The notes beneath the pieces are model-generated. The model worked only from the letters and a program-made list of their open reading frames with translations. It searched no databases and was not told the DNA's origin. Below are positions 17,198 through 25,683 of a stretch of 64,000 nucleotides of DNA, in pieces (the first letter of the stretch is position 1; each line of letters begins with the position of its first letter). Origin of the DNA: Paenibacillus rhizovicinus (GTDB lineage: Bacteria; Bacillota; Bacilli; Paenibacillales; Paenibacillaceae); assembly GCF_010365285.1 (NCBI RefSeq), contig NZ_CP048286.1, positions 310,001 to 374,000 on the forward strand. Direction: 5' to 3'. A program made the translations under genes and the position numbers.

Positions 17198-17551
17198 CTA
17201 GATGGAATTATCTTTAATCGCTTTGTGAATTAGGGCTTGGGATCGTTCCAGGTCTTCTATGACTTGCTTCCGATATAATGAAGCTTTCTCCATGCCATGA
17301 TCAGTGAAATAGTACATGATGACTTCCTGGTACTCGGCATCGTCTTTACGGTGACGCGCGCGGTACAGGATACCATCTTCCACAAGATCGTGCAGCGATC
17401 GATAGATTTCCGATTGAGGCGGCTCGTATCCTAGCTCCTTGAAATCTCTCTTCAACTCCTCGAGCATTTGATACCCGTACCCGCGGTGCTTCTCTACGAG
17501 CGTGATCATGTACAGCTTGAGGTATGCTCGCTGCGCGATTAGAAATCCCAT
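17198..17551 (-). CDS. rtp: replication terminator protein (RTP) homologue
   Basis: This 117-aa winged-helix protein is strikingly like B. subtilis RTP (122 aa) along its whole length: GFLIAQRAYLKLYMITLVE corresponds to GFLVKQRAFLKLYMITMTE, SEIYRSLHDLVEDGILYRA to TEVYRSLHELLDDGILKQI, and the C-terminal dimerisation helix ASLYRKQVIEDLERSQALI to AKLYKKQLKVELDRCKKLI (B. subtilis sequence from memory). RTP dimers bind Ter sites and stop replication forks in one direction. The wider fold is PadR-like, so an ordinary regulator is the alternative. Three dyad repeats upstream (17702-17939) are candidate binding sites. AGGGCAAAGGG-type sequence precedes the ATG. Confidence 0.85.
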   Translation of the reverse strand: MGFLIAQRAYLKLYMITLVEKHRGYGYQMLEELKRDFKELGYEPPQSEIYRSLHDLVEDGILYRARHRKDDAEYQEVIMYYFTDHGMEKASLYRKQVIEDLERSQALIHKAIKDNSI

Positions 17552-17701
17552 CCCTTTGCCCTCCTATCGATTAGCTCAATCTGAAACCTCTCATTTAGAA
17601 CGAATGTTCCTACTTTTACCAGTGATTCTCGCAGAATCTAAGTGCGCTGTCAAGTAATGCTAATCGAGTAGGATCAAGAGCGCGCCTTGTTCGGGGTTGG
17701 C

Positions 17702-17734
17702 ACTGTGAATTTTTCATATAGTGTTCTTTTCATG
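17702..17734 (+). promoter_or_regulatory. Ter-like element A upstream of rtp
   Basis: This is the first of three same-orientation copies of a roughly 34-bp element beginning ACTGTGAATTTTTCATATAG. It is the least conserved at its right end (TTCTTTTCATG). It lies about 150 bp upstream of the rtp start codon. Confidence 0.55.
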
Positions 17735-17815
17735 TGTAAAGTCAAAACAAACCTTTCCGAGGCGAGCTGTCGTTCGGGACATCGGCGCTGACATGCTTGC
17801 CTTATTCAGTTAGGG

Positions 17816-17849
17816 ACTGTGAAATTTTCACATAGTGCTATTTTCGTAT
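17816..17849 (+). promoter_or_regulatory. Ter-like element B
   Basis: This copy contains the perfect dyad TGTGAAATTTTCACA. On the opposite strand it reads CACTATGTGAAAATTTC, where CTATGT matches the core of the B. subtilis Ter consensus as I remember it. Confidence 0.55.
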
Positions 17850-17905
17850 CATTTGTCTGCCGTCCGAGACATCGGCGCTCGCATGCCTGCCTTATTCGGT
17901 TTTGA

Positions 17906-17939
17906 ACTGTGAATTTTTCATATAGTGTTATTTTCGTAT
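17906..17939 (+). promoter_or_regulatory. Ter-like element C
   Basis: This copy is nearly identical to element A over the first 25 bp and to element B over the last 11 bp (TATTTTCGTAT). Without gaps, its reverse complement fits 15 of 22 fixed positions of the remembered 27-nt Ter consensus (ACTAA...CTATGTAC.AAAT.TTC). Confidence 0.55.
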
Positions 17940-17986
17940 TGGGCGGCCGCGCGGCCTGGTCCGGCGGAAACGGTTCGGGAACATCG

Positions 17987-18014
17987 AAAAAGGAGGAACG
18001 CAAGGTTCCTCCTT
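17987..18014 (-). terminator. terminator of the S-layer-type gene
   Basis: AAGGAGGAAC (17990-17999) and GTTCCTCCTT (18005-18014) form a 10-bp stem with a T tract following on the minus strand. It lies 34 nt past the stop at 18048. Confidence 0.85.
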
Positions 18015-18047
18015 CTGCATGGCATCCTATGCATTCGGTAAGGGAAA

Positions 18048-21000
18048 TTACTGTACGCCGAAAGTAACTACGGCATCCTCGTCCGGCGAGAAGCTGTTGT
18101 AATCGCGGATCGAGTCGGCGCCATCTCTGGTATACGTGATCGTTCCGATCTTTCCGGAAGCGATTGACGGTACTTTCAATATAATCATCGTTTTACCGTC
18201 CAGTTGGCCTTCCGTCGGAATGACTGGTTTGCCGTCTATTACGATGTTGAAGAAATTCGTTTCATCCGTATAGCCCTTGATCGGCTCGCTGAACGTAATC
18301 TTGATCGCCGTTCCTTGCGCGTCTACGTTCGCAATAGAAGGAATGGCATTATTCGCGCTTGATGCGGTGAAGTTATAGACGCCGCTGTCGGCCGAATCCT
18401 CGAGCGCAGCCCCTTGATCGTCCACGATCCGCCCGCGGTTAGCATCGTATTCCAATCTGTAGCGCTGATTCGACTTCAGCGGGTCCAGCCGGTCCGCGTT
18501 CAGATAAACCTTGATCGACTTGCGGTCCGGAGACAGCACGTAGCTCGCGTTGCCGCCGGATTGAATGTCGACTTCGTCGTCGCCGGACGCAGCGTACAGG
18601 AATAAGCCTCCCGCATCATCAAGCCTAACCGGCTCGCTGAATTGAATTTCGAACGTATAACGGTCCGTCGATACGATCTTCGTGACCTCAGGCTGCTGAT
18701 TGGACGTTGCCGTTCCCGCGAACACGACTAGGTATGGATTGGAATCGTCTTGCGTGCGGATGGCGTTCCAACCCGCCGCATCCTTGATGCTGTCCTTGAA
18801 GCGCAAGCGGTACGTTTTGCCGGACGCCACGTCGTCGTCTAGATAGAGCGTCACTTCGGTCACGATTCTGTTCGTGTCGTTCAGGCTGTCCCCCGCGATG
18901 CCGATCTTCGAATTGTCGTCGCGCAGAACATCGAAACCGGACGGACTGACATTGCGAACGGGCTCGCTGAAAGTGACCTTGATCGCCCTGCTGTTCGAAG
19001 CCGACGCTTGCGTTACATAAGGTTCGTCGTTTTTCTTCTCTGTGCCCGGGAATACCTTCTGATCCGCCCCGTCCTTGGTGACCAAACTAGGCAAATCAGA
19101 GATGCGGCCCGCGTAGACATGCCCCGCGACGAACAGCGAAGGGTTGCCCGATTGCTTCGTCCGCAGCTGAATCACAACCGCGTTATCCGTGCCTGACTTG
19201 CGGACAACGTATTCGCTCCATCCGTTCACGTCGACGTCCCGGTTGTTGTCCTTGAGAATCGTCAGGTCAAGGGAGGCGACCTCGGAGTCGGACAGCGCGC
19301 GGCTGAACGTTGCTTGAACCGTGTTCTGATTGACGACTTCGAGCTTCTGTAACGTTATCGAACCGATCGTTTCGCGATCGCTGCCGACGAATTGAATCCG
19401 CGTATCCTTGGCGATCGCATTACCGCTCAGGTCCTTGACTTGATTAATGGTAACGGAATAAACCCCGCCCGGCGTCTGGGCGTTGGTCGTCAGCGTGACC
19501 GTCTTCTTCGCGTCGTCGTACACCGCGTTCTTGACCGCGCCGAGATTGCCGTCGAGCTTGTAATTGCCCGTGCCGGTCGCCGTACTCGCATCCAGACGCT
19601 CGCTGAACGTCAAGACCGTTTGGCGCGCAGCCGCTTGAATACCGACAACGGTCGGAGGCGTGTGGTCGACGAGACCGCCAAAATACAGGTTCGTCACCTT
19701 ATCCATGACGTTGCCCGCCAGGTCGGAGATCCCTTGAATCGTCACGGTATACAGCACGGCGTCCGTCTGCTTCGAAGTCGTGAGCGTAACCGTGCTTCCG
19801 TCGCTGTCGAGAATGACGTTGGTTACCCTCAGATCGTTATTGATCGTGTAATTCGACGCTTTCTTCGCCTGATCCGCGTTGACCCGTTCGCTGAACTGCA
19901 CTTCGACGGTCGAATTGCTCAGCACGGTTACGGATTGGACACGGGGATTATCGTGATCGTTCGTGGCTTTGAATACAATATCGCTCCGCGTGTTCATGAC
20001 GTTACCGGCCACATCGGCGATATTGCGAATCGTCATCTTGTAATCCTTGCCGTTCTCTTGATCGTTGGTGTACAGCGTTGCCGTTATGCCGTCGCTGGCG
20101 AGGGACGCCCGAGTAACGTACAAATCGTTATTGATGCTGTAATTGTTCACGTTGCGAACGTCGCCGGCGTCGACTTTCTCGCTGAACACAACCCGGATGG
20201 TCGAATTGTTCTGCCCGGTGACAGACACCACGGTCGGCTTCGAACCGTCGAGGTCATAGATGCCGTTGAAGTACAAGTCGCTCCGGGAAGTCATCGTGTT
20301 GCCGACCAGATCCTTCACGCCGGATACGGATAGACGGTAACGGTAACCGTCCTCTTGCGTGCTTGTCGTGATCGTCACCGTGCGGCCATCGCTGGATAGC
20401 TTAAAGTTGCTGATACCGAGACCGCCGGAAACGATGTCGTAATGGTTCGGATCCTCTGCCGTGGAGCGGCTAACCGGCTCGGAGAACGTCAGCCGGATCG
20501 TCCGATTTCCCAAGTTCTCGAGCTTGGTGACGGTAGGACGAGTCGTATCGCTCGGGACGACCGGGCCGCCGTTGTTATTGGAAATCGCGTAATAACGCAA
20601 GCCCGTTCCGTCCACCGTAAGCGTGTAATAGACATAGGCTTCCTGAGGCCCAGTCAATACCGTAACGGTCTTGCCGTCCGAGGATAGCGTCGCTGCCCGG
20701 ATCGCGATAACCGTCCCCTGATCGTCCTTGAGCGAGAAACTGGACGGATCAACCTTGGTGACGGCTTCTTTCAAGGTGACTTGCAGAATATTGTTCGCCA
20801 GCGGCAGAACGGTGCTCGCCTGAAGCTTTTGCTGGTGCTGCTGTTGATAGACGGCATAAGCGGCATCGACGAGCTGACCGCGGGTAGCGGCTGCTTTGTA
20901 AGTACCCTGATAGGTGATATAACCGTGATCAAGCGCGGCACTGACCGCGTTCCTTGCCCAAGGCGACACGAGGCCCGTCACCGGAGAACTGCCGTTCGTG

Positions 21001-21398
21001 TAGCCATAGGCCCTAGCCAGTACGACAGCCAACTGCTCCACCGTTACGCTGACGGCGGGAGAGAACTTGCGCTCAGCGGTTCCCGTCATAAGGCCTGCAT
21101 GGTTCACGGCCTCCACTTCATGATAGGACCATCTCGGCTTCAAAACGTCGTTAAAGCTTGGATTTGCCGGATTGATGTCCGGCAGCTCCCACAGCCGGTA
21201 CAGCACGGCGGCGAATTGTTCCCTCGTCATCGATTGATCAAGTCCCGCGCTTCCGTCCCCAAGTCCCGTGAAGATCCCTTTGTCCTTCAAGACATTGAAC
21301 TTATCTTGCGTTGAAAGCGACTCCGCGCTTGCAGCGAAAGCCGGAATGGCCAGTGCCAACAGCAGCCATGCGGTCAGCAATTTCCGTACAAGGATCAT
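18048..21398 (-). CDS. S-layer-homology protein with multiple Ig-like repeats
   Basis: This 1116-aa exported protein has a signal peptide ending near AIPAFAASA. Three SLH-type segments occupy about residues 30-190 (LDQSMTREQFAAVLYRLWEL; FSPAVSVTVEQLAVVLARAY; a third around WARNAVSAALDHGYI) and should bind secondary cell-wall polymer. The rest is a series of about nine Ig-like modules of the SbsA/Big_5 kind, each with a V.FSE.V motif and a closing KD.AGN motif. GGAGAAGGAGG precedes the ATG. It is transcribed alone and ends at a strong terminator. It may be the S-layer subunit or a surface protein; no enzyme domain is visible. Confidence 0.92.
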   Translation of the reverse strand: MILVRKLLTAWLLLALAIPAFAASAESLSTQDKFNVLKDKGIFTGLGDGSAGLDQSMTREQFAAVLYRLWELPDINPANPSFNDVLKPRWSYHEVEAVNHAGLMTGTAERKFSPAVSVTVEQLAVVLARAYGYTNGSSPVTGLVSPWARNAVSAALDHGYITYQGTYKAAATRGQLVDAAYAVYQQQHQQKLQASTVLPLANNILQVTLKEAVTKVDPSSFSLKDDQGTVIAIRAATLSSDGKTVTVLTGPQEAYVYYTLTVDGTGLRYYAISNNNGGPVVPSDTTRPTVTKLENLGNRTIRLTFSEPVSRSTAEDPNHYDIVSGGLGISNFKLSSDGRTVTITTSTQEDGYRYRLSVSGVKDLVGNTMTSRSDLYFNGIYDLDGSKPTVVSVTGQNNSTIRVVFSEKVDAGDVRNVNNYSINNDLYVTRASLASDGITATLYTNDQENGKDYKMTIRNIADVAGNVMNTRSDIVFKATNDHDNPRVQSVTVLSNSTVEVQFSERVNADQAKKASNYTINNDLRVTNVILDSDGSTVTLTTSKQTDAVLYTVTIQGISDLAGNVMDKVTNLYFGGLVDHTPPTVVGIQAAARQTVLTFSERLDASTATGTGNYKLDGNLGAVKNAVYDDAKKTVTLTTNAQTPGGVYSVTINQVKDLSGNAIAKDTRIQFVGSDRETIGSITLQKLEVVNQNTVQATFSRALSDSEVASLDLTILKDNNRDVDVNGWSEYVVRKSGTDNAVVIQLRTKQSGNPSLFVAGHVYAGRISDLPSLVTKDGADQKVFPGTEKKNDEPYVTQASASNSRAIKVTFSEPVRNVSPSGFDVLRDDNSKIGIAGDSLNDTNRIVTEVTLYLDDDVASGKTYRLRFKDSIKDAAGWNAIRTQDDSNPYLVVFAGTATSNQQPEVTKIVSTDRYTFEIQFSEPVRLDDAGGLFLYAASGDDEVDIQSGGNASYVLSPDRKSIKVYLNADRLDPLKSNQRYRLEYDANRGRIVDDQGAALEDSADSGVYNFTASSANNAIPSIANVDAQGTAIKITFSEPIKGYTDETNFFNIVIDGKPVIPTEGQLDGKTMIILKVPSIASGKIGTITYTRDGADSIRDYNSFSPDEDAVVTFGVQ

Positions 21399-21552
21399 GT
21401 CCTAACCTCCTTCTCCGCGAGTCAGGAAGACCCGCTGTGTTGAAATGCTGCTAAGTTAGACGACGGGGAGCTACATAATGTTGCGCTGACAAAATCTATT
21501 AAGCCGTCTGTCGAAGCTTGCAATTCCCTGTATAATTACTGGCGTGGACAAC

Positions 21553-21578
21553 AAAAAACCCCTTTTGCGAAGGGGTTT
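21553..21578 (-). terminator. terminator after the GNAT gene
   Basis: AAACCCCTT (21556-21564) pairs with AAGGGGTTT (21570-21578), and a T run follows on the minus strand. The 270 bp around it, between the S-layer gene and the GNAT gene, hold nothing else I recognise. Confidence 0.85.
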
Positions 21579-21668
21579 CAAATCTATTATCTCTGCAATA
21601 CATGAAACATTATGTATCAATTTGTTGAGAGAAGAAAAGATATATTTTTTAAGATGCGTGACGTATAT

Positions 21669-22112
21669 TCAAACAAGCTGCTTTTTCAACTGATATTTCT
21701 TGATTCCTTCCGGAAATCCTTCCAAGATGCCATAGATCTCATAGCCGCATTTCACATAAAAGTCCGGGGCTTGATAGCTGTATGTACAGGTATCAACTAA
21801 CAGGCATCCCTTTTCCTTTGCGATTTGCTCCACGCCCGCAATAAGTTTCGAACCATAATTTTGACCCCGGTATTTCTCGTCCACCCATAATACATCGATG
21901 TACAGGGAATACATGAACATATTGCACATAATTCCGCCTGCGACCCGACCCTCCTTCGTTTTCAGAATAAGGTTGATCGTATCGCTCCATTGTTCGTCTA
22001 AAGGCCGGGAACTTCTTCTGTTATAGGCTATCAATCCCTCGCAGACCGCCTTAGTCTCATCATCGGTCCACTCTGTTAACATCACCAGTTCGTCATGCAT
22101 AGGATCATTCAT
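21669..22112 (-). CDS. GNAT-family N-acetyltransferase
   Basis: This 147-aa acetyltransferase has an acetyl-CoA pyrophosphate loop motif, EKYRGQNYGSKLI (about residues 79-91), preceded by the usual beta-4 strand (YIDVLWVDE) and followed by DFYVKCGYEIYG, typical of motif B. The substrate is unknown. GGAAGGAC lies before the ATG. The gene upstream, 22142-22699, is 29 nt away, so the two are probably co-transcribed. Confidence 0.87.
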   Translation of the reverse strand: MNDPMHDELVMLTEWTDDETKAVCEGLIAYNRRSSRPLDEQWSDTINLILKTKEGRVAGGIMCNMFMYSLYIDVLWVDEKYRGQNYGSKLIAGVEQIAKEKGCLLVDTCTYSYQAPDFYVKCGYEIYGILEGFPEGIKKYQLKKQLV

Positions 22113-22141
22113 CGTCTTGTCCTTCCTTTCAGTGTGGCTGT

Positions 22142-22699
22142 TTAGTTTAGTACGAAGGAACCCTCGCCTGTATGGTCTCTTTTCAAGAAATTTTTCATGA
22201 GTTTGTTCGAAAGAATAAGAGCTTCTTCCCTGGTCGCAGCTGGAGCCGCAAACATTTTGCCATCTTCACTATCCCATCCATCGCGCGATAGGTAAGTAAT
22301 AGAGCTAAAATCCGCGTTCGCAAATAAAACACCGTCTGAAAATGTTTTCGGTCGGGCATCTTCTGTCCCTGCGTTCTCGATATATCCATAAACGATCGGA
22401 CCATATCCGTTTTTGTCAAAGTGGATGGTTACATCGCGACTTTCCTTCGGAACGGGAATCGATTCATGTTCAAAAGTAACGGTGCCTTTGAACGTTCGTA
22501 GGCCCTTCAAATTTTTGGACACAGTACCTGTAATTCGTACTGTTTCTGGCTGTACGTTATGGATAGGTTCAGTTCCCAATCGAAAGTTCACTCCGCGAAT
22601 TGTCGAATTTATGGATTTGTTATGCAGGTACACGACGATGTAAAGAATTAATATGACCAAGAGCAGAACCAGAATTGACAATTTATGCTTTGCTTTCAT
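22142..22699 (-). CDS. membrane-anchored protein of unknown function
   Basis: This 185-aa protein has an N-terminal signal-anchor (about residues 6-26, LSILVLLLVILILYIVVYLH) and an outer domain with repeated beta-type stretches (VRITGTVSKNLKGLRTFKGT). No family is recognised. The start is the ATG at 22699, with AAAGGAAG upstream; the frame could extend to 22726. It is probably the first gene of a pair with the acetyltransferase. Confidence 0.7.
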   Translation of the reverse strand: MKAKHKLSILVLLLVILILYIVVYLHNKSINSTIRGVNFRLGTEPIHNVQPETVRITGTVSKNLKGLRTFKGTVTFEHESIPVPKESRDVTIHFDKNGYGPIVYGYIENAGTEDARPKTFSDGVLFANADFSSITYLSRDGWDSEDGKMFAAPAATREEALILSNKLMKNFLKRDHTGEGSFVLN

Positions 22700-22918
22700 G
22701 AATTCTTCCTTTCTTCCGGACTTCACGATTCATTTGACCTTCCGTCCATTGCTCATTACTATCTGACGTCATGGATCTGAAAAAGTTTCCATTGGAGGAG
22801 ATCGAATGATTCCTGCACCTCATGCGTGAAAACGGTACGATACTTGAGCCGGCTAGTTGACCTAAAAATGAAAGCCGCCGGCGCTCGGGCACCGGCGGCT
22901 TTCTTCCCTTCGATTTCG

Positions 22919-24006
22919 TCATTGGAATACGCGAACGTAATCGACAAACATATCGACATGATTGTTGTATCGCTCAAGATCGATCGGCCATCCGCCGCCA
23001 AGCGCAAGGTTAATCATGAAGTACAACGGGGTCTTTGCTTGATCGAACGTCGCATGGCGCCACACCTCAACATTGTCGATGTAGTAGATCGTATCGGTCG
23101 GCGTTACTTTGGTGCCATAAATATGCCAGGTGGATGCGTTGTCGCCGAACGTGAAATTCGAAGACGAGCAATGGGAATCGTGCACTTCCGGACTCCCTGC
23201 CCACCAGTGCTTCGACTGGCAAGCGCCGTTCGGGTCTTGGCCGTAAGCCTCCACGGTATCAAGCTCCGCTGTCGACGGCACGCCTTGCGAAATGCTGTTC
23301 TGCGACATGAGCCAGAACGCCGGCCATGTTCCTTTGCCCGCAGGCATCAGGATCCGTGCTTCGAAGTAGCCGTAAGTCGCAGCGACACCCGTTCCGTCCG
23401 TGCGCACCGAAGACAGCATCCCGCCGATATATTGGCGGTTCCAGCCCATTGGATCGACGGTTCCGGCCGGCGCTTTGCTGGCGCGAATGCGCAAGTAGTT
23501 GCTGCCGAGGATGGCGAATGGATTGTTCGCACCGCCGTTGTCGCCGAATTCGGTGCCTCCCGGCGAGTCGGGCTTCGCTGTTGCGTACGCAGCTCCCGCT
23601 CCGGTGCGTTAGCCGACAGCGTGCCCGTAAAATCGTCTTGCAACAGTACGCTCATGCCCGAAGCTTGCGTTGGCGCCGACGGTATGCCCTGCTTCCACTT
23701 GACGCCGCCTTCATTGTAGAGCTGCAGGTAACAGTTGTCCGAGTGCGCGTAATTCAGTTTGCCGTCCGGTGTGTCCCATGCGCTCAATATGACCGTAATC
23801 GGTCCGTGCGGGAATTGATTGGCCGGGAACGTCACTTCTCCGTACCCATTCGAATCCGGCGTCACGCGCGCGAACCAAGAATCGTAGCCGTTCGTGTTCG
23901 GATTCGCCGTATCCGGCTGATGCCAGGATCTTGCCCATACGTTCTGCATGCCTGGCGCGTAGAACTTGATCGTAATGGAACCGTTAATGGAAGCGCCGTA
24001 GGAAAT
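22919..24006 (-). pseudogene. broken GH16 beta-1,3-glucanase (5' truncated, one frameshift)
   Basis: The catalytic part (22919 to about 23600) is a GH16 laminarinase-like domain with the catalytic motif ELDTVE intact inside STAELDTVEAYGQ, plus YIDNVEVWRHATF and MFVDYVRVFQ. Upstream, in a different frame (about 23600 to 24006), lies a module with FYAPGMQNVWARSWHQPD and WDTPDGKLNYAH that ends QDDFTGTLSAN, where GH16 domains normally begin. The frame changes near 23595-23610 (next frame GAAYATAKPDSPGG). The 5' frame ends at a TAA at 24007-24009 with no start codon or signal peptide. The gene therefore lost its beginning and has a 1-nt-type shift. It abuts the promoter of the divergent DUF2239 operon. 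Confidence 0.85.
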
Positions 24007-24007
24007 T

Positions 24008-24049
24008 TACCCGGGTAGAATTGATATTTCATTATTACCCGGGTATAAT
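24008..24049 (+). promoter_or_regulatory. promoter of the DUF2239 operon with two TACCCGGGTA palindromes
   Basis: TTGATA (24021-24026) and TATAAT (24044-24049) are exactly 17 bp apart, a strong sigma-A promoter. The perfect palindrome TACCCGGGTA occurs at 24008-24017 and again at 24036-24045, 28 bp centre to centre. The second copy overlaps the -10 and the first lies upstream of the -35. This is the classic layout for repression. Confidence 0.8.
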
Positions 24050-24080
24050 TAACGTGTTATTCAGAGGAGGCGTATTCAGG

Positions 24081-24680
24081 ATGAGTATTGAGCTGCCGAG
24101 CATTTGCTGCACGGCATTTTCTGGAGTGACAATCGTCGCCAGCGGTTCGTTACAGCATGTAATTACTGCAGTGAAGGATGCGCTGGATGACAGAGACCTC
24201 GCACAGCTGCTTCTATTTGACGATTCCACGGGGAAGCCAATCGATGTTGATTTTCGCGGGAAGACAGACGATGTGCTCCGACGATGGGGAGAACCGCTTG
24301 GCGACTTGCCCGTTACGGAAGCGAATCAACAGCCTGCCCGGCGGGTCGGCCGCCCCAAACTCGGGGTCGTATCCGGCGAAGTCACGTTATTGCCGCGTCA
24401 CTGGGAGTGGCTGAAGAGTCAACCCGGAGGAGCGTCGGTAACCTTGCGCAAACTCATTGACGAGGCTCGCCTCGCAGGAGGAATTCAGAGCCGAATACGA
24501 GCGTCTCAAGAAGCAGCCTATCACTTTATGACTGCTATGGCCGGAAACTTCCCTTGCTACGAAGAAGCTCTGCGGGCGCTGTATGCAGGTGATTCGGATC
24601 GTTTTCGCCGCTGCATCGACGACTGGGCACCCGATATCCGCAACTATATCGAACGGTTAGCCGCCGATGCATTCGCTTGA
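24081..24680 (+). CDS. DUF2239-family protein
   Basis: This 199-aa protein matches DUF2239 by the block GRPKLGVVSGEVTLLPRHWE (about residues 95-114) followed by WLKSQPGGASVTLRKLIDEA. The family function is unknown. The GRPK stretch and the basic helix after it could contact DNA, so autoregulation through the TACCCGGGTA sites is possible but speculative. The ATG at 24081 has GAGGAGG 10 nt upstream. It heads an operon with the alpha/beta hydrolase 54 nt downstream. Confidence 0.82.
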   Translation: MSIELPSICCTAFSGVTIVASGSLQHVITAVKDALDDRDLAQLLLFDDSTGKPIDVDFRGKTDDVLRRWGEPLGDLPVTEANQQPARRVGRPKLGVVSGEVTLLPRHWEWLKSQPGGASVTLRKLIDEARLAGGIQSRIRASQEAAYHFMTAMAGNFPCYEEALRALYAGDSDRFRRCIDDWAPDIRNYIERLAADAFA

Positions 24681-24734
24681 GAGAACTTATGAATGAAAGC
24701 ATGTACACCAATGCCGAAATAAATGAAGGAGTGT

Positions 24735-25640
24735 ATGATGATGAACATCTTGAACGTTAACGGCATCGATTTGGCTTATGACAGCTTCGGAAACGAGAAT
24801 GACGAGGCTATTATCCTAATTGCCGGGCTTGGAACGCAAATGATCCGATGGACGGATCCGTTTTGTCGGCTATTAGCGGCGCGGGGCTTTCGCGTGATTC
24901 GCTTCGATAATCGCGACGCCGGCTGCTCGGCGCACTTTGACCATTATCAGGCGTTGGATTTCGGCGCTCTGGCTGCTGCTCTCATGTCGGGACAGCGGCC
25001 GGACGTCCCTTACACGCTCGATGATATGGCGAGCGACGCTATCGGACTGCTCGACGCCCTTTCCATTGACCGGGCGCATTTCGTCGGCAGGTCGATGGGC
25101 GGCATGATTGCGCAGCTTGCATCCAGCACGTATCCTGAACGGGTTCGATCGCTCACCTCCATCATGTCCAGTTCCGGCAATCCCGCCCTTCCCCAAACTT
25201 CGCCGGATGTCATGGCAACGATGACGACGCCGGCGCCGAATCCCTTTGAAGATGAAGCAGGATTCTTGGCGCACAGCCTCAATTTCGCCAAACGAATAGC
25301 CGGGACCGGTTATCCGTTTGATGAGGACGCTTATCGGGCGCTCATTCTCGAGGAAGTCCGGCGCGCCTACGATCCCGGCAGCGTCGGACGGCAAATTGCC
25401 GCGATCGCCGTCTCCGGCGATCGTCGTCCGCGGCTGGCGACAATTCAAGCGCCGGCGCTTGTCATTCATGGCATGGACGATCCCCTATTCGTCCCGGCGT
25501 GCGGCGAGGACACGGCTTCTGCCATCCCTGGCGCCGAGCTCATGTTGATCGACGGCGTGGGACACGACCTGCCTTCTCAGCTGTACGGCCAAGTCGCGGA
25601 TGGCATCGAGCGAACGGCTCGACGTAAGTTACCGCATTAG
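24735..25640 (+). CDS. alpha/beta-hydrolase family protein
   Basis: This hydrolase of about 301 aa has the oxyanion region (LIAGLGTQMIRW), nucleophile elbow GRSMGG (serine about residue 120), acidic residue region (HGMDDPLF) and catalytic histidine (GVGHDLP). It resembles esterases and haloalkane or aclacinomycin-type hydrolases; the substrate is unknown. Three consecutive ATGs (24735, 24738, 24741) follow AAGGAG, the second and third having the best spacing. It is the second gene of the DUF2239 operon and is followed by a strong terminator. Confidence 0.88.
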   Translation: MMMNILNVNGIDLAYDSFGNENDEAIILIAGLGTQMIRWTDPFCRLLAARGFRVIRFDNRDAGCSAHFDHYQALDFGALAAALMSGQRPDVPYTLDDMASDAIGLLDALSIDRAHFVGRSMGGMIAQLASSTYPERVRSLTSIMSSSGNPALPQTSPDVMATMTTPAPNPFEDEAGFLAHSLNFAKRIAGTGYPFDEDAYRALILEEVRRAYDPGSVGRQIAAIAVSGDRRPRLATIQAPALVIHGMDDPLFVPACGEDTASAIPGAELMLIDGVGHDLPSQLYGQVADGIERTARRKLPH

Positions 25641-25672
25641 ATGCGCTTTAGATGCGCTTTAGATGCGCTTTA
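25640..25672. repeat. three tandem copies of an 11-bp unit after the hydrolase stop
   Basis: GATGCGCTTTA is repeated three times without interruption, starting at the last base of the stop codon. Each unit supplies a further TAG or TTAG triplet. No function is apparent. Confidence 0.9.
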
Positions 25673-25683
25673 GACGACATGAG

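Larger units (their letters stand above)
17765..17939 (+). repeat. imperfect 90-bp tandem duplication carrying Ter-like elements B and C
   Basis: Two adjacent copies (about 17765-17849 and 17855-17939) share GACATCGGCGCT, a GCATGC-like segment, GCCTTATTC and a terminal ACTGTGAA...CATA/CACATAGTG...TATTTTCGTAT block. Identity is about 80% by eye. Part of the same flank (GCCTTGTTCGG) also precedes element A. Confidence 0.8.

Noticed and set aside
17816..17849. A CRP/FNR site, because of TGTGA-N5-TCACA in element B
   Set aside because: The spacing is one short of the usual 6, the other two copies do not keep the right half, and the fit to an RTP neighbour is better.
17702..17939. CRISPR array made of the three upstream elements
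   Set aside because: Only three imperfect copies, with unequal spacing (114 and 90 bp) and related rather than unique spacers, and no cas genes.
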